NCBI GenBank assembly: GCA_015179025.1
Contig: WHUX01000050.1
Coordinates: forward strand, 62,001-126,000
Reading direction: 5' to 3'
Source of the DNA: Terfezia claveryi
Lineage: Eukaryota > Ascomycota > Pezizomycetes > Pezizales > Pezizaceae
Length of the DNA stretch: 64,000 bases
The translations under genes were made by a program, and so were the position numbers. The number at the start of each line of letters is the position of its first letter. The first letter of the stretch is position 1. A model generated the notes under the pieces. It had not been told where the DNA came from. It did no database searches and saw nothing but the letters and a program-made list of their open reading frames with translations. Below are positions 12,298 through 24,097 of this stretch, piece by piece.

Positions 12298-14247
12298 CGT
12301 GGGTGGGTATGTAGGTATGATGTATTACAGTAGGTCTTGCACTGCTTTGCAGCAATTGAGTTCTTGACGGCAGGTCGCCAAGAATTGATGGCAAGTGCCA
12401 AGTGTAATGTGATACTTAGCCCAATTCGGCCTACAGTAGCAGACACTAGCACGGTCGCAGATTCCAATTAACTTTACGTGGTGAATACGGTCCGAATCCG
12501 ATTTTTTTATCCAAGATTTTTGAGGGGGTACTGATACTATAAAAGAAGACGTAACACTCAGATCGAAGCTCAACCCACTCTCTCGTGAGGAAGTCTGAAA
12601 GTGTATATGCGTATTCTATCTATTGTCTCTGTTCCATGTACAAGAGTGTGTCTCTGATTGAGTCTTGAAGTGTGCCTACCAGAACACCCAACCTTATACC
12701 TCGATGACCTAACTAACTATCACTACTTTACAAGACTAGCCTATATATTAGCGCGTCAGTACTCAAGGTTCGGCGATTTATCCGGCCGTTTAAATCGCAC
12801 ACGATTTTCGGCCGAAAATTCAACTTTGAATACTTTTAATAATATGCATCGTTTAGGCCTCTTTGTATTCTGGCAAACGCCTTTGTATAGCATCATGATC
12901 ACTCATTGTACAGTACCTATGGATAGGCCGCTGAGAGAATGCCAGTAGGTGAACCCCGTGGAAGTAACCCACAGCACTCCACGAAAGGGTCAACGTTGAG
13001 TTTGGAAAGCATATAAACACAACTTTCGTCTTCACCACACCAAGAACTTCGTAAGTATTCTGAGCTAGACAGCTCCAGAGTTCTCCAAAAAATAAAGTTC
13101 TCCTTCCATTCCTTCATCACTCTTAGTTCCTTAACAGGTACGGATGTAACTCCTTATCCAAGATGCAGTCAATAGCACTATAGCTGCCATCTTAGGAGTT
13201 TTCCCTACTCTAGGACAGAGACACGCAAAACCTAGGTACTACACCGGAGGTCTTTGTTATTGCTTATATTATTGCTGCATAGCCGACTTCAGGGTAAACA
13301 GTAAAATAAGTCCTCGTTCCTGAAATTCTACGCTATAAGCTCCGCTAATCATACGAGAACAATTCAACCTTAGAGTTTTGGTATCTAGCAATACCCGCTC
13401 TAGGTCTATCTTGGGTAAAGAGTATGGTCTATGGTTTGAATAAAATGAGATTTGACTAGATATATCTTGACTCTGACCGAAAGTATCCTGGAATCACTCA
13501 CATCCCTCCTGTACGAGGAACTAGGAGCAAGAATAGAATTGAAAAACTACTCCATGATCCATTCACAACTTTCTGTAGCCATTTTAGGACACTCAAGCCC
13601 CCCACCAACAATAGTCCCAAACTATCCGTATATAGCAATTACTGGGTGGTGTACAACTACCTTTTCAGAAACGCAACCGCACTATGGATTTGCTGCAGAA
13701 AAGCGCACAATTGGTGTCTCTAAACATACCTAAACATCATATGGATGTACTGGCCTCAACTCTGTGGGGGTTTGTCTTTTTTCTAGGTTTGGCACAGAAT
13801 ATAGAATGCCAGTAAGTTCCAGGTAATCAATCGCTGATGGGGTCAACCCTTGGTCAACACAATTCTGGCAGAGGTAACGTCAAGAATTCGAAACTGTAAG
13901 ACTGAGTTGGCGTTACCGGAGCATAGTAGATTGATGTTTACAGAAATTCGAGCATGTTTAAAGTAAGGCCGTCGTATAATTAGAAATGACGGCCCCCACT
14001 GTAGCAAAGAAAATAACTTCGACAAAAGGCAACTAGAAGCATTTAATTCATAGTGCAAAAATCTATGTTTCAGGAAAACCACTGCCAAACACCCATCCCT
14101 CTGAAAGCGGCTAAATAAAAACGCTGAATATGCAACATTGGTACAAGCCTCCACAATTGAAACACCAAATAGAAAAATTTATATATGCACGTCAACACGC
14201 TAGAACGAAATATGTGCAAAAAGCAAAAAATATGAAGGGAGAAATAT
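12298..14247. other. Intergenic
   Basis: No supported gene. Several short open frames on both strands (for example 13452-13733 on plus) lack motifs and codon coherence. The 3' UTR of the gene on the minus strand at 14248 would start here. Confidence 0.4.
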
Positions 14248-16899
14248 TCAGGGCTGCCATTCCTCATCATTATTGAATCTCTTTCTCTTCCCCAGTCCAG
14301 AAGACGGCCCCGGCAGCAGATCGGAAAATACAACCCCTTCCTCATCCGCGGTCTCCGGGTAGTCATCCTCTACCTTGATCGTTATAGCCGGCTCACCATC
14401 ATCATTCTCCTCATCATCTACGCTCTCTTCGTCAGAATCACCATATACCCTTCTCCTCCTCTTAGGAAGGATCAAGGAGTTGATCCGATCCCGCAATATG
14501 CCCCCACTCTTCTTCTGCTCCACCAGCATATCATACATCCGGTTATCCCATATAACCGGCTTTAACAATAGCAGTATTATTCGAATCTGAGGATGTTGGT
14601 CGTCCTCCCTTTCCAATAAATCCCTTGCTTTAATGGGATCCCTCTGCTCGCCCTCACTTAATCCTGCACGTCTCAGAATATTCCTTCCCCACTGCTGCTC
14701 TATGAGATGACGTGACCAGGATACCTTAGACTCTTCCGTAAAATCCGCAATCCAGCCCTTGAGTGAAAGATAATAATACGCCTCCAGAGAGTAGTTCCCA
14801 TAGTAAAACCATTCATTAGGCTGATGACGAATGAACAACGGGAGCTCCTTTCCTAGGCGGGTTTTATCTGGATTCAGCACATGCATAACTGCGTTCCGGC
14901 ATGGCTGGTCTGGAAGGTTTGGGTTTAGAGAGCGCTTGGCACAAATATACCCTGGAACCGAGTACTTATGCGCTTTTTTCTGGTTTGGGGTAGGGAAAGT
15001 GTTTTGAACACCTCCACCTAAAATAGAACTAATGGTGATCCGAGAAAACCCCTCTTGATCGTGTACATCTGGAATATCACTATGATTTGGCTGGGGAGGG
15101 AGGAGAGCTAGAGCTTCTTTGCTAGTTAGGTAGTCCGTGATCTCCGCTTCCACATCAATAGGCTTTTTTATTGTCAATGGAAGGCGTCCCGGGGCATTTT
15201 GTTTGGCAGGATAAACTGGGTACGTGCTAGGAGCGCGAATGAACTCTGGAGTATCCCTAGCAGCAGGAATAGATGTATGGGTAACAATTAAACCTGTATC
15301 AGAAGGGGGGTGAGGAGGAGAAGGTGATTCCAACACGGATAGGTCTGACTCTGACGAGATCGCATTCTTATCACTAATTTTATGATTGATAGATGCAACA
15401 AGGCGGGCTGCTGCTCTGTTCAACCCGCCACGTCGACGAGTGCTCCAAGGCTTGCTCCTGCGGGCCATTTGGGGCTGTCGAGGCTGGGATAAAGACTGGT
15501 CACCTGGCGGAGGTGTTGATATCAGAAACGGGCCATAGTAGTCACCGCCGGAGTGGGGATGCGAAGTAGTTGTAGTGGGTTCTGGATTTGACTTTAATGT
15601 ATAAGGGGTCTGTGTTGTCGATGCTGGCCGTATTCCAGAGGACACTTCTTTATTGGCGGAAGGTGCCTTGGTTGCTGGTGTTACTGGTACATCCGATTTA
15701 ATGAGGCTTGCAACAGACTGTGGTTTTGAAACTCCTTTAGTTTCTTGTTGCTGCTTATCCGACTGGGCACTGAGCTGATGACTATTTGTGGCTGGAGCAA
15801 AATCTCCACTTGTGGCAGGCCTAGGTGAGCCGACACGTACTTGGCTGGCATTGCTGTCTTCACTAGTAGCTGGTGCTGGCCTAGACAGTGCTAGAGGCAT
15901 TGTTGCACCACCCCTGGCCCGCCCTATTCCTCTCCCTCGTCCACTTCCCCACGCTCTACCCCTTACTCTCCCCCCCCTCTTAACCCTTCCCCTGCCCCTA
16001 CTACCGCCGCGATGCATAGCGGCACTCCTTTCCCTCACAGGTTCATGCCTATCACCTCCAACAACATGCATGTCATCTACTTCCAAAACATGCTCATTAC
16101 CACCAGCTTGCAGGGCATTCTCATTATTGATCTCTCCATCCGCTTCTTCCTGTAGCTTATCCTTCTCGTTCTCCTTGAGCGTGTCCACGAACAAATCTCT
16201 CATTGTTGCCCAATTACTGGAAGCTCCCTGAAGCAGGTTCACTGCACCCTGGAGTGCAGCAGTCGCTTCTTTCATTTGCTGACTATAGGTGTCCATATGC
16301 TGAAGCAGTTCCTCCAACATCCCTGATTTTTCCGCCTGTTGACTCTTCCCTTGAGCGGCCTGTTGAATCCCCTCTTGCTTAGCCTGTTTGGTATACTGCT
16401 TCCTCGCCTGGCGGATATCTTTCGTAATTAAATGTGGGTAATTCAACCATCGAATATGAGAATATTTCTCCAATCTCTCCTCAACCATCCTCTTCAATAC
16501 CGGCATAACCTTATCCATATCCTTCTCCACTTCCGCAAACTCAGTTAAATGGCAAATAAACGATACCCCCAGTTGTTTTGGGCCAATTTCACCTAGCTTT
16601 TTGTGCCAATGCTCTCCCCAAATTTCCGTGAGCAGGGTCATATTTTCTTCTTTCCGCCTGTTGGCTGCCCTGTTAATCACGAACGGTATCATTTTGTATT
16701 GCCGTGCCATTGTAAATGCACTGGAGTTGTCATCTATCCATCCTGATTGTTCGTCTCTCTCGTCCGCCTCTTGGTCTTCATCCATCACTTCATCAGAAGC
16801 TTGCATTATCGATAGTAACGGCATGGTGATTTTCCTTTGGAGGTTAACAGCCATTGAAATTGAAATAAAGCTTCTAATGGTCCAGAGAAGGGGCCACAC
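14248..16899 (-). CDS. Large RGG-rich protein, C-terminal DUF6697-like region
   Basis: Single long open frame, up to 883 residues, function unknown. The N-terminal third is helical and charged (DEVMDEDQEADERDEQ, then a Gln/Lys-rich segment suggesting coiled coil at about residues 170-215). Residues about 300-335 form an Arg/Gly-rich box (GRGRVKRGGRVRGRAWGSGR), as in RNA-binding proteins. A low-complexity Ser/Thr/Pro linker follows. The C-terminal part has ISSILGGGVQNTFP, NPNLPDQPCRNAVMHVL and LFIRHQPNEWFYYGNYSLEAY, which resembles from memory the fungal DUF6697 pattern (GG..Q, NP.LP, FIR..NEW.YYG.Y). Acidic and basic clusters near the end (PKRRRRVY, GLGKRKRF) look like nuclear signals. The true start could be the Met at 16851 (MAVNLQRK). 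The gene is intronless. Confidence 0.7.
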   Translation of the reverse strand: MWPLLWTIRSFISISMAVNLQRKITMPLLSIMQASDEVMDEDQEADERDEQSGWIDDNSSAFTMARQYKMIPFVINRAANRRKEENMTLLTEIWGEHWHKKLGEIGPKQLGVSFICHLTEFAEVEKDMDKVMPVLKRMVEERLEKYSHIRWLNYPHLITKDIRQARKQYTKQAKQEGIQQAAQGKSQQAEKSGMLEELLQHMDTYSQQMKEATAALQGAVNLLQGASSNWATMRDLFVDTLKENEKDKLQEEADGEINNENALQAGGNEHVLEVDDMHVVGGDRHEPVRERSAAMHRGGSRGRGRVKRGGRVRGRAWGSGRGRGIGRARGGATMPLALSRPAPATSEDSNASQVRVGSPRPATSGDFAPATNSHQLSAQSDKQQQETKGVSKPQSVASLIKSDVPVTPATKAPSANKEVSSGIRPASTTQTPYTLKSNPEPTTTTSHPHSGGDYYGPFLISTPPPGDQSLSQPRQPQMARRSKPWSTRRRGGLNRAAARLVASINHKISDKNAISSESDLSVLESPSPPHPPSDTGLIVTHTSIPAARDTPEFIRAPSTYPVYPAKQNAPGRLPLTIKKPIDVEAEITDYLTSKEALALLPPQPNHSDIPDVHDQEGFSRITISSILGGGVQNTFPTPNQKKAHKYSVPGYICAKRSLNPNLPDQPCRNAVMHVLNPDKTRLGKELPLFIRHQPNEWFYYGNYSLEAYYYLSLKGWIADFTEESKVSWSRHLIEQQWGRNILRRAGLSEGEQRDPIKARDLLEREDDQHPQIRIILLLLKPVIWDNRMYDMLVEQKKSGGILRDRINSLILPKRRRRVYGDSDEESVDDEENDDGEPAITIKVEDDYPETADEEGVVFSDLLPGPSSGLGKRKRFNNDEEWQP

Positions 16900-17726
16900 C
16901 TACAGGCAAGAGGGATGAGTGCAATATCGTGGGCTTTGAAGAGGTAGGGTGGGAGTCTAGGTGCGAGACTAGGGAGATACTTCTTTGATACGGGAAATGC
17001 CGTAGATAGTGGTACCCAGCTGGAAGCCTGTCTGTCTGGTAAAGGGTGATCCTGGTTGTGCAACTTGCAGCGATATACAAACGTCGGGCCAGCCTCGTGT
17101 TGTGTACTCACGAGTTGACGTGGGGTGCGATTTTGCAGATCCCTCGGTTTCAAGCCGTTCCAAGCCCTAGCTTATGTTTGAGACAATGTTATGATCAGCA
17201 CGCGATAGCGATTCCCTCAGTGCCCAGCGTGAGCCTGAGCCATCAACTACAGGTACACAAAATATGCAAGGGTAGTTTTATGTTATCTTCAGCAGACGAG
17301 TTGTAGAAAGTAAATGTTGCATCTAAGTATTTTGGATGACGACAGATGTTCCCTCCCAACCTGGTCTTCCAGTGAAGGGTGGCTCGGATGGAGAGATCTC
17401 GCTCAAGACTTTAAAAGCTTCCAGCAAGATCTACAGGCTGAGCCGCACGGTCAGAGTTTTAGGACAAATAGGTTACATTTCGGTCAGGATGTAATGTGAG
17501 GAATTGATGTTAACGCTATGAACAACACGATTAAGAGGAAACACAACAACCAGGCATTATTTTCCTAAGCATAGCTGTATAGGCGTGTGGCCAAAACTTA
17601 AAAAAAAAAAAGCACGCTCACTAACTCCTTAATCTCTATAATACCTAGGAATCAGTGTTTTCAGTCCCTGGGTCTTGGATCATAAGCATCCCAATATCGT
17701 ACAATCTTCTGAGTGACATGCTGCCT
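16900..17726. other. Intergenic
   Basis: Between the start of the RGG-rich gene and the 3' end of SDE2. No gene seen; the part near 16900 should hold the promoter of the RGG-rich gene. An A run lies at about 17599-17610. Confidence 0.4.
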
Positions 17727-18659
17727 CTAGGTGGCCCTCGCTTTACCCTTCCCTTTTCCCATTGAGTCTGTTGGCTCTTGCTCATCGTTCTCTTCAGCAA
17801 TATCATTCATCTCCTCGTCATCATCTTCGTCATCGCCGCTCATGAACTCGTCATCATCGTCAAATCCAGTAAACCTCCGAGCCTTAGCCGTGCTGACCGT
17901 AGGTGGAAGAATTGGCTTTGGCACCGCAATCTTCGGCTTCTTAAGTTCCTCCACCCCCTCCTCATCCGCCCCTGAACTAGTCCCACTACTTCCCGGACTA
18001 CCATCCCTCTTCTTCTCATCATCCTCATAAGCCCCCTCTTTCATCGCCCTCACCACAGCCTCCCTCAATCTCTCCTTCTCCTCCTCCGCTTTCTCCAACC
18101 ATTCCGTGTCCTCAAACCTCGTTCCCCCAATAACCGCATCCCCCTTCTCCTCCGCCTCCCTCCTATCAGCCTGTTCAACAACCTTCCTCCACCTCTCCTT
18201 CCGCTTCTCGCGCTCTGCTCGATCCATCTCGGGCTTGATCTCCAGATACGCAGCGAGGGCTTTTGCTTCTTTCACGGTACGGATTCGACGACCATCAAGA
18301 TTTCGGCAGGAGTCGCTGTTTTCTTCTTGGCCGCGCTTCTTGCGGGAGGACATGCGGCCTCCGGCAGCGCGGAGCTGGGACCCAAAGCCTCCCTTTCCTC
18401 CAAGGAGGGTGGGTACAAGGGAGAGTGGAAGGAGGATGGAGCCATCGAGGAGAGTGGAAATTGGTTGGGTGGAGTCAGATGGGAGTTCTTTGCCGGAGGT
18501 AGTGGTGAGGCGGAGGGAGAGGGTGCTTGGGAGGGAGAGGCGGTGAGCTATGTGGTTGTGGAGGGAGAGGATTGAAGCTGTTGGTGGGAGCGGGATGGAG
18601 AGGGAGGGGAGCCCGGAGAAGGCGGTGATTAGGGTATTGATCATCGTGGAGGCCGGCAT
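17727..18659 (-). CDS. SDE2: Sde2-like splicing/genome-stability factor
   Basis: Sde2 proteins are made as a ubiquitin-fold precursor. A deubiquitinase cuts after Gly-Gly and the C-terminal Lys-starting product joins the spliceosome to support splicing of particular introns (known in fission yeast). Here the N-terminal about 80 residues form a ubiquitin-like unit (INTLITAFSGLPSLSIPLP then SLRLTTTSGKELPSD). They end at LLGGKGGFGSQLRAAGGRMS, the processing motif GG/KGGFGS. DGRRIRTVKEAKALAAYL is the conserved Sde2 core. A long charged helix and an acidic tail (DDDDEFMSGDDEDDDEE) follow. I start at the Met at 18659 (MPASTMINTL); 18695 is an alternative. Intronless, about 310 residues. The gene is itself a splicing factor but lacks introns. 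Confidence 0.85.
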   Translation of the reverse strand: MPASTMINTLITAFSGLPSLSIPLPPTASILSLHNHIAHRLSLPSTLSLRLTTTSGKELPSDSTQPISTLLDGSILLPLSLVPTLLGGKGGFGSQLRAAGGRMSSRKKRGQEENSDSCRNLDGRRIRTVKEAKALAAYLEIKPEMDRAEREKRKERWRKVVEQADRREAEEKGDAVIGGTRFEDTEWLEKAEEEKERLREAVVRAMKEGAYEDDEKKRDGSPGSSGTSSGADEEGVEELKKPKIAVPKPILPPTVSTAKARRFTGFDDDDEFMSGDDEDDDEEMNDIAEENDEQEPTDSMGKGKGKARAT

Positions 18660-19707
18660 AGTTGACAACCTTTTTTGCGATGCACGAAACAACATACTCA
18701 GTCGTTATATAAGCGAGCTTAGTAGGTAAACCCATTAGTCAGCGTAGCTTTGTAATTGTTTCATATACAAGACGCTTCTGCCAAGGGTTCTGACGGCTCC
18801 TTCAGTTCTTATGTACTGTACATACCAATGCATTACCTACTCTAATACTTCATGGGTGCCTTAGGCATATAGAAAAGATGCTGCGGGAATAGAGCAAACC
18901 CGATGTTTGGGGGAGATTGGCAGCACAAATCTTGAGGCAATCATTAATGGTCTTCTGATCTTATATCACATATTATTATTCTACCAAAGCTATGCTGGTG
19001 AAAATAGTGGGCCCGTTGGCTGTATGCTCCTCATAGTTGATCTAGGATGTACAGTAGTGTTTAACCCACAGGACCTCGCCTAAGTTCCTTCCGGAAGCAT
19101 CTTGATCTTGTATACTTGAAGGTCATTCAAAAACAGTCGTACTACAGTAATATACAGAGTATTAAAGTAAGCTTTATCCCTAGCAACACACTCCAATGCC
19201 TAATAATGATATGAAGACGTCAGTAATCAGCTGCATCGACATTAATTTAGTAAAGTAGTACAGCATCTGACTGAGAGTGTTTTGGCTCACCTACTTAATT
19301 CATGGACCTGCCACTACTGTAGATGCGTCTTATTTTTTTCTGTTTAACCAAATCAGAATCTATAGAATGGGATCTGGGATTCGCAGTGGCTAAATACCCT
19401 TTGTTGTGAGGCTCTTGCCAATACATACCGTAACTCGTCTGCAGGCACTTTATATTGCGATGCTACGATGTTGCTGTTTGTTAGGCGGGGGTGTTGTGCC
19501 ACCAGCTCTATCATTTGCAGTGGGATATTTGCTGGTCATGAGGCCTATCTTGTCCTGTCGGCTTACCCCCAGTGCGATTGAAGATCACCTCATGCCCTGA
19601 TATCCTGAAATCCATCCAGCCCAACCTTCGCACTTGGTGGCTCCGCTCCAAATCAGCCCTGTCCAAATAGCCTCGTACTCTAAATTCTATCCTTCATCAC
19701 TATCAAG
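18660..19707. other. Intergenic, divergent promoters SDE2/PPTase
   Basis: No gene seen. The region separates the divergently transcribed SDE2 and phosphopantetheinyl transferase genes and must contain both promoters. Nothing regulatory stands out by eye. Confidence 0.4.
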
Positions 19708-20622
19708 ATGGCAGCTCCTACATCTTGTCCTTCCCCGACTCTTCTCCGCTATGCTCTCCTCAGCTCCTCCATTCCCTCCAGACTCCCGTTACAACTCCTC
19801 CCACGGCTCGCTAGAGGCCCCATAACCCAGTTCTACCGTCTCTCTGACAGAAAGCTAGCTTTAGGCTCACAACTCCTCCAGCGACTGCTCCTCTGCGAGA
19901 CTCACAAAGACCTCGACCCAAATATCACTCTCCAATCAGTAACCCTGTGGAAGGACCCCGAGAGTGGTCGGCCAGGATACCTACTTCCAGAATGTGCCAC
20001 AGAGCCCAGAATTATTGACTACAATGTTTCACACCATTCAGGTCTCGTAGTACTTGCTGCACGACTCCCCCCACCAAGTACATTTATACCCGGTTCCCCT
20101 AAACCGCGACGCATTGGCGTAGATGTCGTCCCTACCACCCTCCCACAGCGAGCGTTCTCTTCCGAAGAGTTCCTTGATTCATATACATCCCCCTCCTCAG
20201 GGGTTTTTACTCCACAGGAGATTGCAGATATCAACTCACAGCCTACATGGCCTCTCCGCGTTCGCATGTTTTACATGCACTGGGCGCTCAAAGAAGCATA
20301 TGTCAAAGCAATCGGCACTGGGCTTGTCACTGATCTGACGCAAATTGAATTTAGGAATCTCAAGTTGTTTGATCTGGACCGGTCGGCGGGGAAGAGGTAT
20401 ACCGACGCAAAGCTATATCTGAGTGGAGTGGAGCAACCGGAGTGGTATTTGGAGGTGGATGTGTTTGAGGGCGTGGATGAGGGGGAACCGGATGAGAATG
20501 GGATTTGTTATATCGCTATTGCGACCGAGAGGGAGGGGTTGAGTGACGAGGACTTAAGGGGGAAGTGGAAGGTTGTGGATATGGAGAGGGATATTGGGAA
20601 GTGGGATGCCACGCGAAGATGA
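19708..20622 (+). CDS. Sfp/Lys5-type 4'-phosphopantetheinyl transferase
   Basis: Transfers the phosphopantetheine arm of CoA to carrier-protein serines. In Pezizomycotina one such enzyme (NpgA/PptA) serves polyketide and peptide synthases and the lysine-pathway reductase Lys2. Seen in the sequence: RRIGVDVVP (the metal-binding GVDV strand, residues about 131-139) and MHWALKEAYVKAIGTGL (residues about 189-207), the W.-KEA..K core that binds Mg and CoA. SHHSGLVVLA (about 114-123) fits the conserved SxxHxxG region. Length is 304 residues without introns, normal for the family. It lies in the same window as PPCS (30445-31775), an enzyme of CoA synthesis, but 10 kb apart and not obviously co-regulated. 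Confidence 0.9.
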   Translation: MAAPTSCPSPTLLRYALLSSSIPSRLPLQLLPRLARGPITQFYRLSDRKLALGSQLLQRLLLCETHKDLDPNITLQSVTLWKDPESGRPGYLLPECATEPRIIDYNVSHHSGLVVLAARLPPPSTFIPGSPKPRRIGVDVVPTTLPQRAFSSEEFLDSYTSPSSGVFTPQEIADINSQPTWPLRVRMFYMHWALKEAYVKAIGTGLVTDLTQIEFRNLKLFDLDRSAGKRYTDAKLYLSGVEQPEWYLEVDVFEGVDEGEPDENGICYIAIATEREGLSDEDLRGKWKVVDMERDIGKWDATRR

Positions 20623-21121
20623 AGTAAACATGGCTGGTCTTAAAAGTTGAAAGCTACCATCATCCTTTTGTTTACATGGTACATATGCTCATATTGCCTC
20701 TCTGCTCACGCTTTCTACTAACAAGTTTCACATCCACAGCAGCTTCGTTACAGCCAGGGGGAGATCCACAGATGAGATGATACTCGAGGCCACAGAAAAA
20801 AAACTTCTTTACGGTGATTATCCTGACACGTTCATTATCCAGCACGCTGATGACGGCTCAGATGCTGAAATACTAACACATGCATATACCAATGAAATTC
20901 AAGATAACGCAAACAGATAGTCTGTATTCAATAAGAGTATCATGAAATTAAATCATATTGTCCGAGTCCACAAAACGCTTTCATGCCTTACACAGGCTCC
21001 CGCGAGATTCCGTTTTCACAGTAGAAAGTAAAACCAGTAGTAGTGATACATTAAACGTAAAGCAAAACAAACCCAACACCTCCTCCAACATATTCATTAT
21101 TACCCATACCCACAACTGCAC
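20623..21121. other. Intergenic, convergent 3' ends
   Basis: Region between the 3' ends of the PPTase gene and the histone H4 gene. It carries both 3' UTRs; no gene or repeat seen. Confidence 0.45.
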
Positions 21122-21600
<479 letters not shown>

Positions 21601-21656
21601 AGCTTATTCGAGATTAATTAAAAAGAACTTAGGGGAGGTCAAAGAGGTGGATGAAT

Positions 21657-21938
21657 CTAAAACGCAAGCAAGCAATGTTAGCTTTCTGTGTGGTTGTTGA
21701 TCGGAGGGTGTGTTGTAAACAATTAGTCAGGGTAACGCGTTTCGTATTGAATTGAAACGCCCCCGGTAAAAAGAAAATCTTTAAGTGCGCGACAGTTGAT
21801 GGTGGCGATGATAGCGGTGATGATGATGGTGATGACGATGATGATGGTGATGATGATGATGAGATAGATGGTGATGGTACATGATGTGAATGAAGGTATG
21901 ATTGACTAGGGGGAAAAAAAAAACATCAAGTACGTACC
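21657..21938 (-). other. Probable 5'-UTR intron of histone H4
   Basis: On the minus strand a strong donor (CAG/GTACGTAC, at 21938) and an acceptor (GCGTTTTAG, ending at 21657) bracket 282 nt upstream of the H4 start. The intron contains a GAT/GGT trinucleotide microsatellite (about 21799-21880) and one ACGCGT element at 21735-21740. Inferred from splice signals only. Confidence 0.6.
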
Positions 21939-22056
21939 TGTATGCGGCGTTCGAAACAGATTGTGTGAGAGTGCGTGTGGTGGGTGAATAAACCTCTAAA
22001 AGAAAAGCGGAGGGAGAGACGGAGGGCAGGAAGGAGAAGGGAGGTGGGGGGGGGGG

Positions 22057-22064
22057 TATTTATA
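22057..22064 (-). promoter_or_regulatory. TATA box, histone H4
   Basis: TATAAATA on the minus strand, about 120 bp upstream of the proposed 5'-UTR intron donor. It is followed by a pyrimidine-rich stretch where transcription probably starts. Confidence 0.55.
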
Positions 22065-23129
22065 CGCGCCGTCCACCCCCAACGACTGATACAATCAACC
22101 GAGAAGAAAAACAACGCTCAGCCCGCCGACTGGGCTTGACGTGTGGAGCAGGTGACCTGACAATGCAAAGGAAAACGGAGCTCATTTTGCCAGCCAAATT
22201 TTGGGGCCGTTGCAACGTCTGGTTTTCTGAAGTCGTTTTTGGAGAGTTGGGATTTGGTGGTGCCGGCAGGGGTGGGGCCTTGGCGGTTGTTTTGAAACGT
22301 GATGTCAGGCAACCTGAGTGAGTACCTACTCGGGGAGATGGCAATTGAATTCTCGGGGTGCATGAGTGGCAGTTCCAGAATAGCGTTTACGTTTTCTACA
22401 ATAATACCGGTAATACATTTGCCTCCAGAGTGTTATCGATATGTCAAGAGCTTGAAGTATCCCGTTTCCGTACATGAATGATCATGGTGGCGACCCCGCC
22501 GCAGCGTATCCCCAGCTGCCCGCGATAACGGTGTCGTGTGGGTCTTGTGTGCGCAGTTCGACATGCCGGAGCGATTGTTATGGAAAGCATGGTTAGCATC
22601 AAGCTAGGAGAGGTTCGAGTGACGAAGGCGGTGCAAGGAGCGTTTGATCAGTACTGGTGCGTACTGGTGGAACCTGGAGCGGGCTTTTGTTGACTGATGA
22701 AAACAGTTTATATAAACCTATTCACTGCACTACTAAATGCGAACATTCCTTGGGAAAGATGTACATATCCATTGCTGCTGGGGTGCCCTTATCTTTACTT
22801 AATAAGTACACGATATCCCGCACCCAAGTCCTGTTCTACACCCACGGCACCTGCGTCCCCTCCCTACCACTGGCAGAGTCGGAAGAGATCTTACGCCAGC
22901 TTCACCCAGAACCAGACGAACGAAATCGCGATGAACTTGAAGAAGATAATGTCACTCCTTATGTACCTGAAAGAAGAATAGGATGGGATTGTTAGGGAGC
23001 TCAACAGGGTTGGATCTAGATGTGGAGTCGATGACATTGATGTTGGTGGTAATAATAGTGTGCCAATAGGCGTAGAAGAGGATCTCGGTGAGGGATGGAG
23101 GAGTAGAGTGAATAAACTAGAAAGGAGAA
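22065..23129. other. Upstream region with unassigned coding-like DNA
   Basis: The left part is the H4 promoter. From about 22757 to 23129 several frames look protein-like, for example plus-strand ESEEILRQLHPEPDERNRDE ending at 22995 and GIVRELNRVGSRCGVDDIDV in another frame to 23155. They may be upstream exons of the acidic protein at 23130, but I could not join them with convincing splice sites. Confidence 0.3.
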
Positions 23130-23786
23130 ATGGGAAAGCTGAAGGGATTACTTGGTGACGTTGTGAACAAGGGTGATTTATTGGTAGGGAAGGCTCTAGA
23201 ACCGGATTTAACACTAGGGGAAGCTGTAAGTCTTGGAGACGGTGATCGAGCAAATCTGGTGAAGAGAAAGTGGATAGAGAAACCTGCGGTGGAGGCGAAT
23301 AAGAGAGTTGCTAAATCCACTTCACCAATGTTTATTCAGCAAAGGTGGGATAAACCTAGCACAAAACCTGCGGTAATACCCCCAGTCATGGCAAAACCAT
23401 CGATAGTACCCCCGGTCATGAAAGAAAATGGCAAGAAAGACATCGTTGAGATTGAGGAATCTGAAGCGGATGAGGGTGGCGAAAGTAGTGACAGTGAGGA
23501 GGGAGTTTCTGATTCAGAAGAAGAAGAAACCCCTCCTGCCAGCACAAAGCAGAAAACAACGAAACTCACCCGGACAGATGCTCAATGGAAGACGAGGGAG
23601 GCAGTACAGGAAAAAATTTTTAATGGACGTGAGAAGGGAATAGAGAGAAGGGGGGCAGAGGGAAAGGAGAGGGATAGAGAGAAAGAGAAAGCGAAGCAGC
23701 AGGAGAAGGAGAAAGAAAAAGCTACTAGAACGCGTACTAGTTTGCCCCAAGCTAATGGAGGCAAGGTGGGCTTGGATGCAAGATAG
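23130..23786 (+). CDS. Acidic and Lys/Glu-rich protein of unknown function
   Basis: Open frame of 218 residues. The N-terminal part is neutral (MGKLKGLLGDVVNKGDLLVG). The middle has a short internal duplication (KPAVIPPVM then KPSIVPPVM, about residues 79-97), then an acidic block (DEGGESSDSEEGVSDSEEEE). The C-terminal part is a highly charged, probably single long helix (KGIERRGAEGKERDREKEK). No domain is recognised. The start may not be the true one, since coding-like sequence lies upstream. The composition suggests a nuclear or nucleolar protein, but this is only inference. Confidence 0.5.
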   Translation: MGKLKGLLGDVVNKGDLLVGKALEPDLTLGEAVSLGDGDRANLVKRKWIEKPAVEANKRVAKSTSPMFIQQRWDKPSTKPAVIPPVMAKPSIVPPVMKENGKKDIVEIEESEADEGGESSDSEEGVSDSEEEETPPASTKQKTTKLTRTDAQWKTREAVQEKIFNGREKGIERRGAEGKERDREKEKAKQQEKEKEKATRTRTSLPQANGGKVGLDAR

Positions 23787-24097
23787 AAAACCATAGGGGT
23801 TAGATAAATACATCATTTAGTTGTACAATAGTTTTTAGTTTACTTGTAATTGGAGGAGAGTGAGGGTCAATGAGGCACTATATTTGTGTTGTGAGAGATA
23901 TGCTGGTGATCTTGAGTTTACTATGGTGTGGAGAGGCTTGGCTACCTTGTTTGATTTACTGAGAAAAGGTTTCTAAAGACATTACCCTCAGCCTGCCACC
24001 GCACCAAGCCCAAACCAACCTAGCGCGCCCTCCATCCTTTCACGTTCACCTTCAACAGCTTCCCAATCGCCATTCCATTTTCCTCATCGACACAACC
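23787..24097. other. Intergenic, RPB4 promoter
   Basis: About 310 bp holding the 3' end of the acidic protein gene and the promoter of RPB4. No separate feature seen. Confidence 0.4.

Noticed and set aside
15788..16231. Plus-strand Pro/Leu-rich open frame
   Set aside because: Lies antisense within the RGG-rich gene; composition is what the reverse of Arg/Gly codons gives.
22891..23320. Minus-strand open frames opposite the acidic protein
   Set aside because: They mirror the charged plus-strand reading, have no joined structure and no motif; probably antisense shadows.
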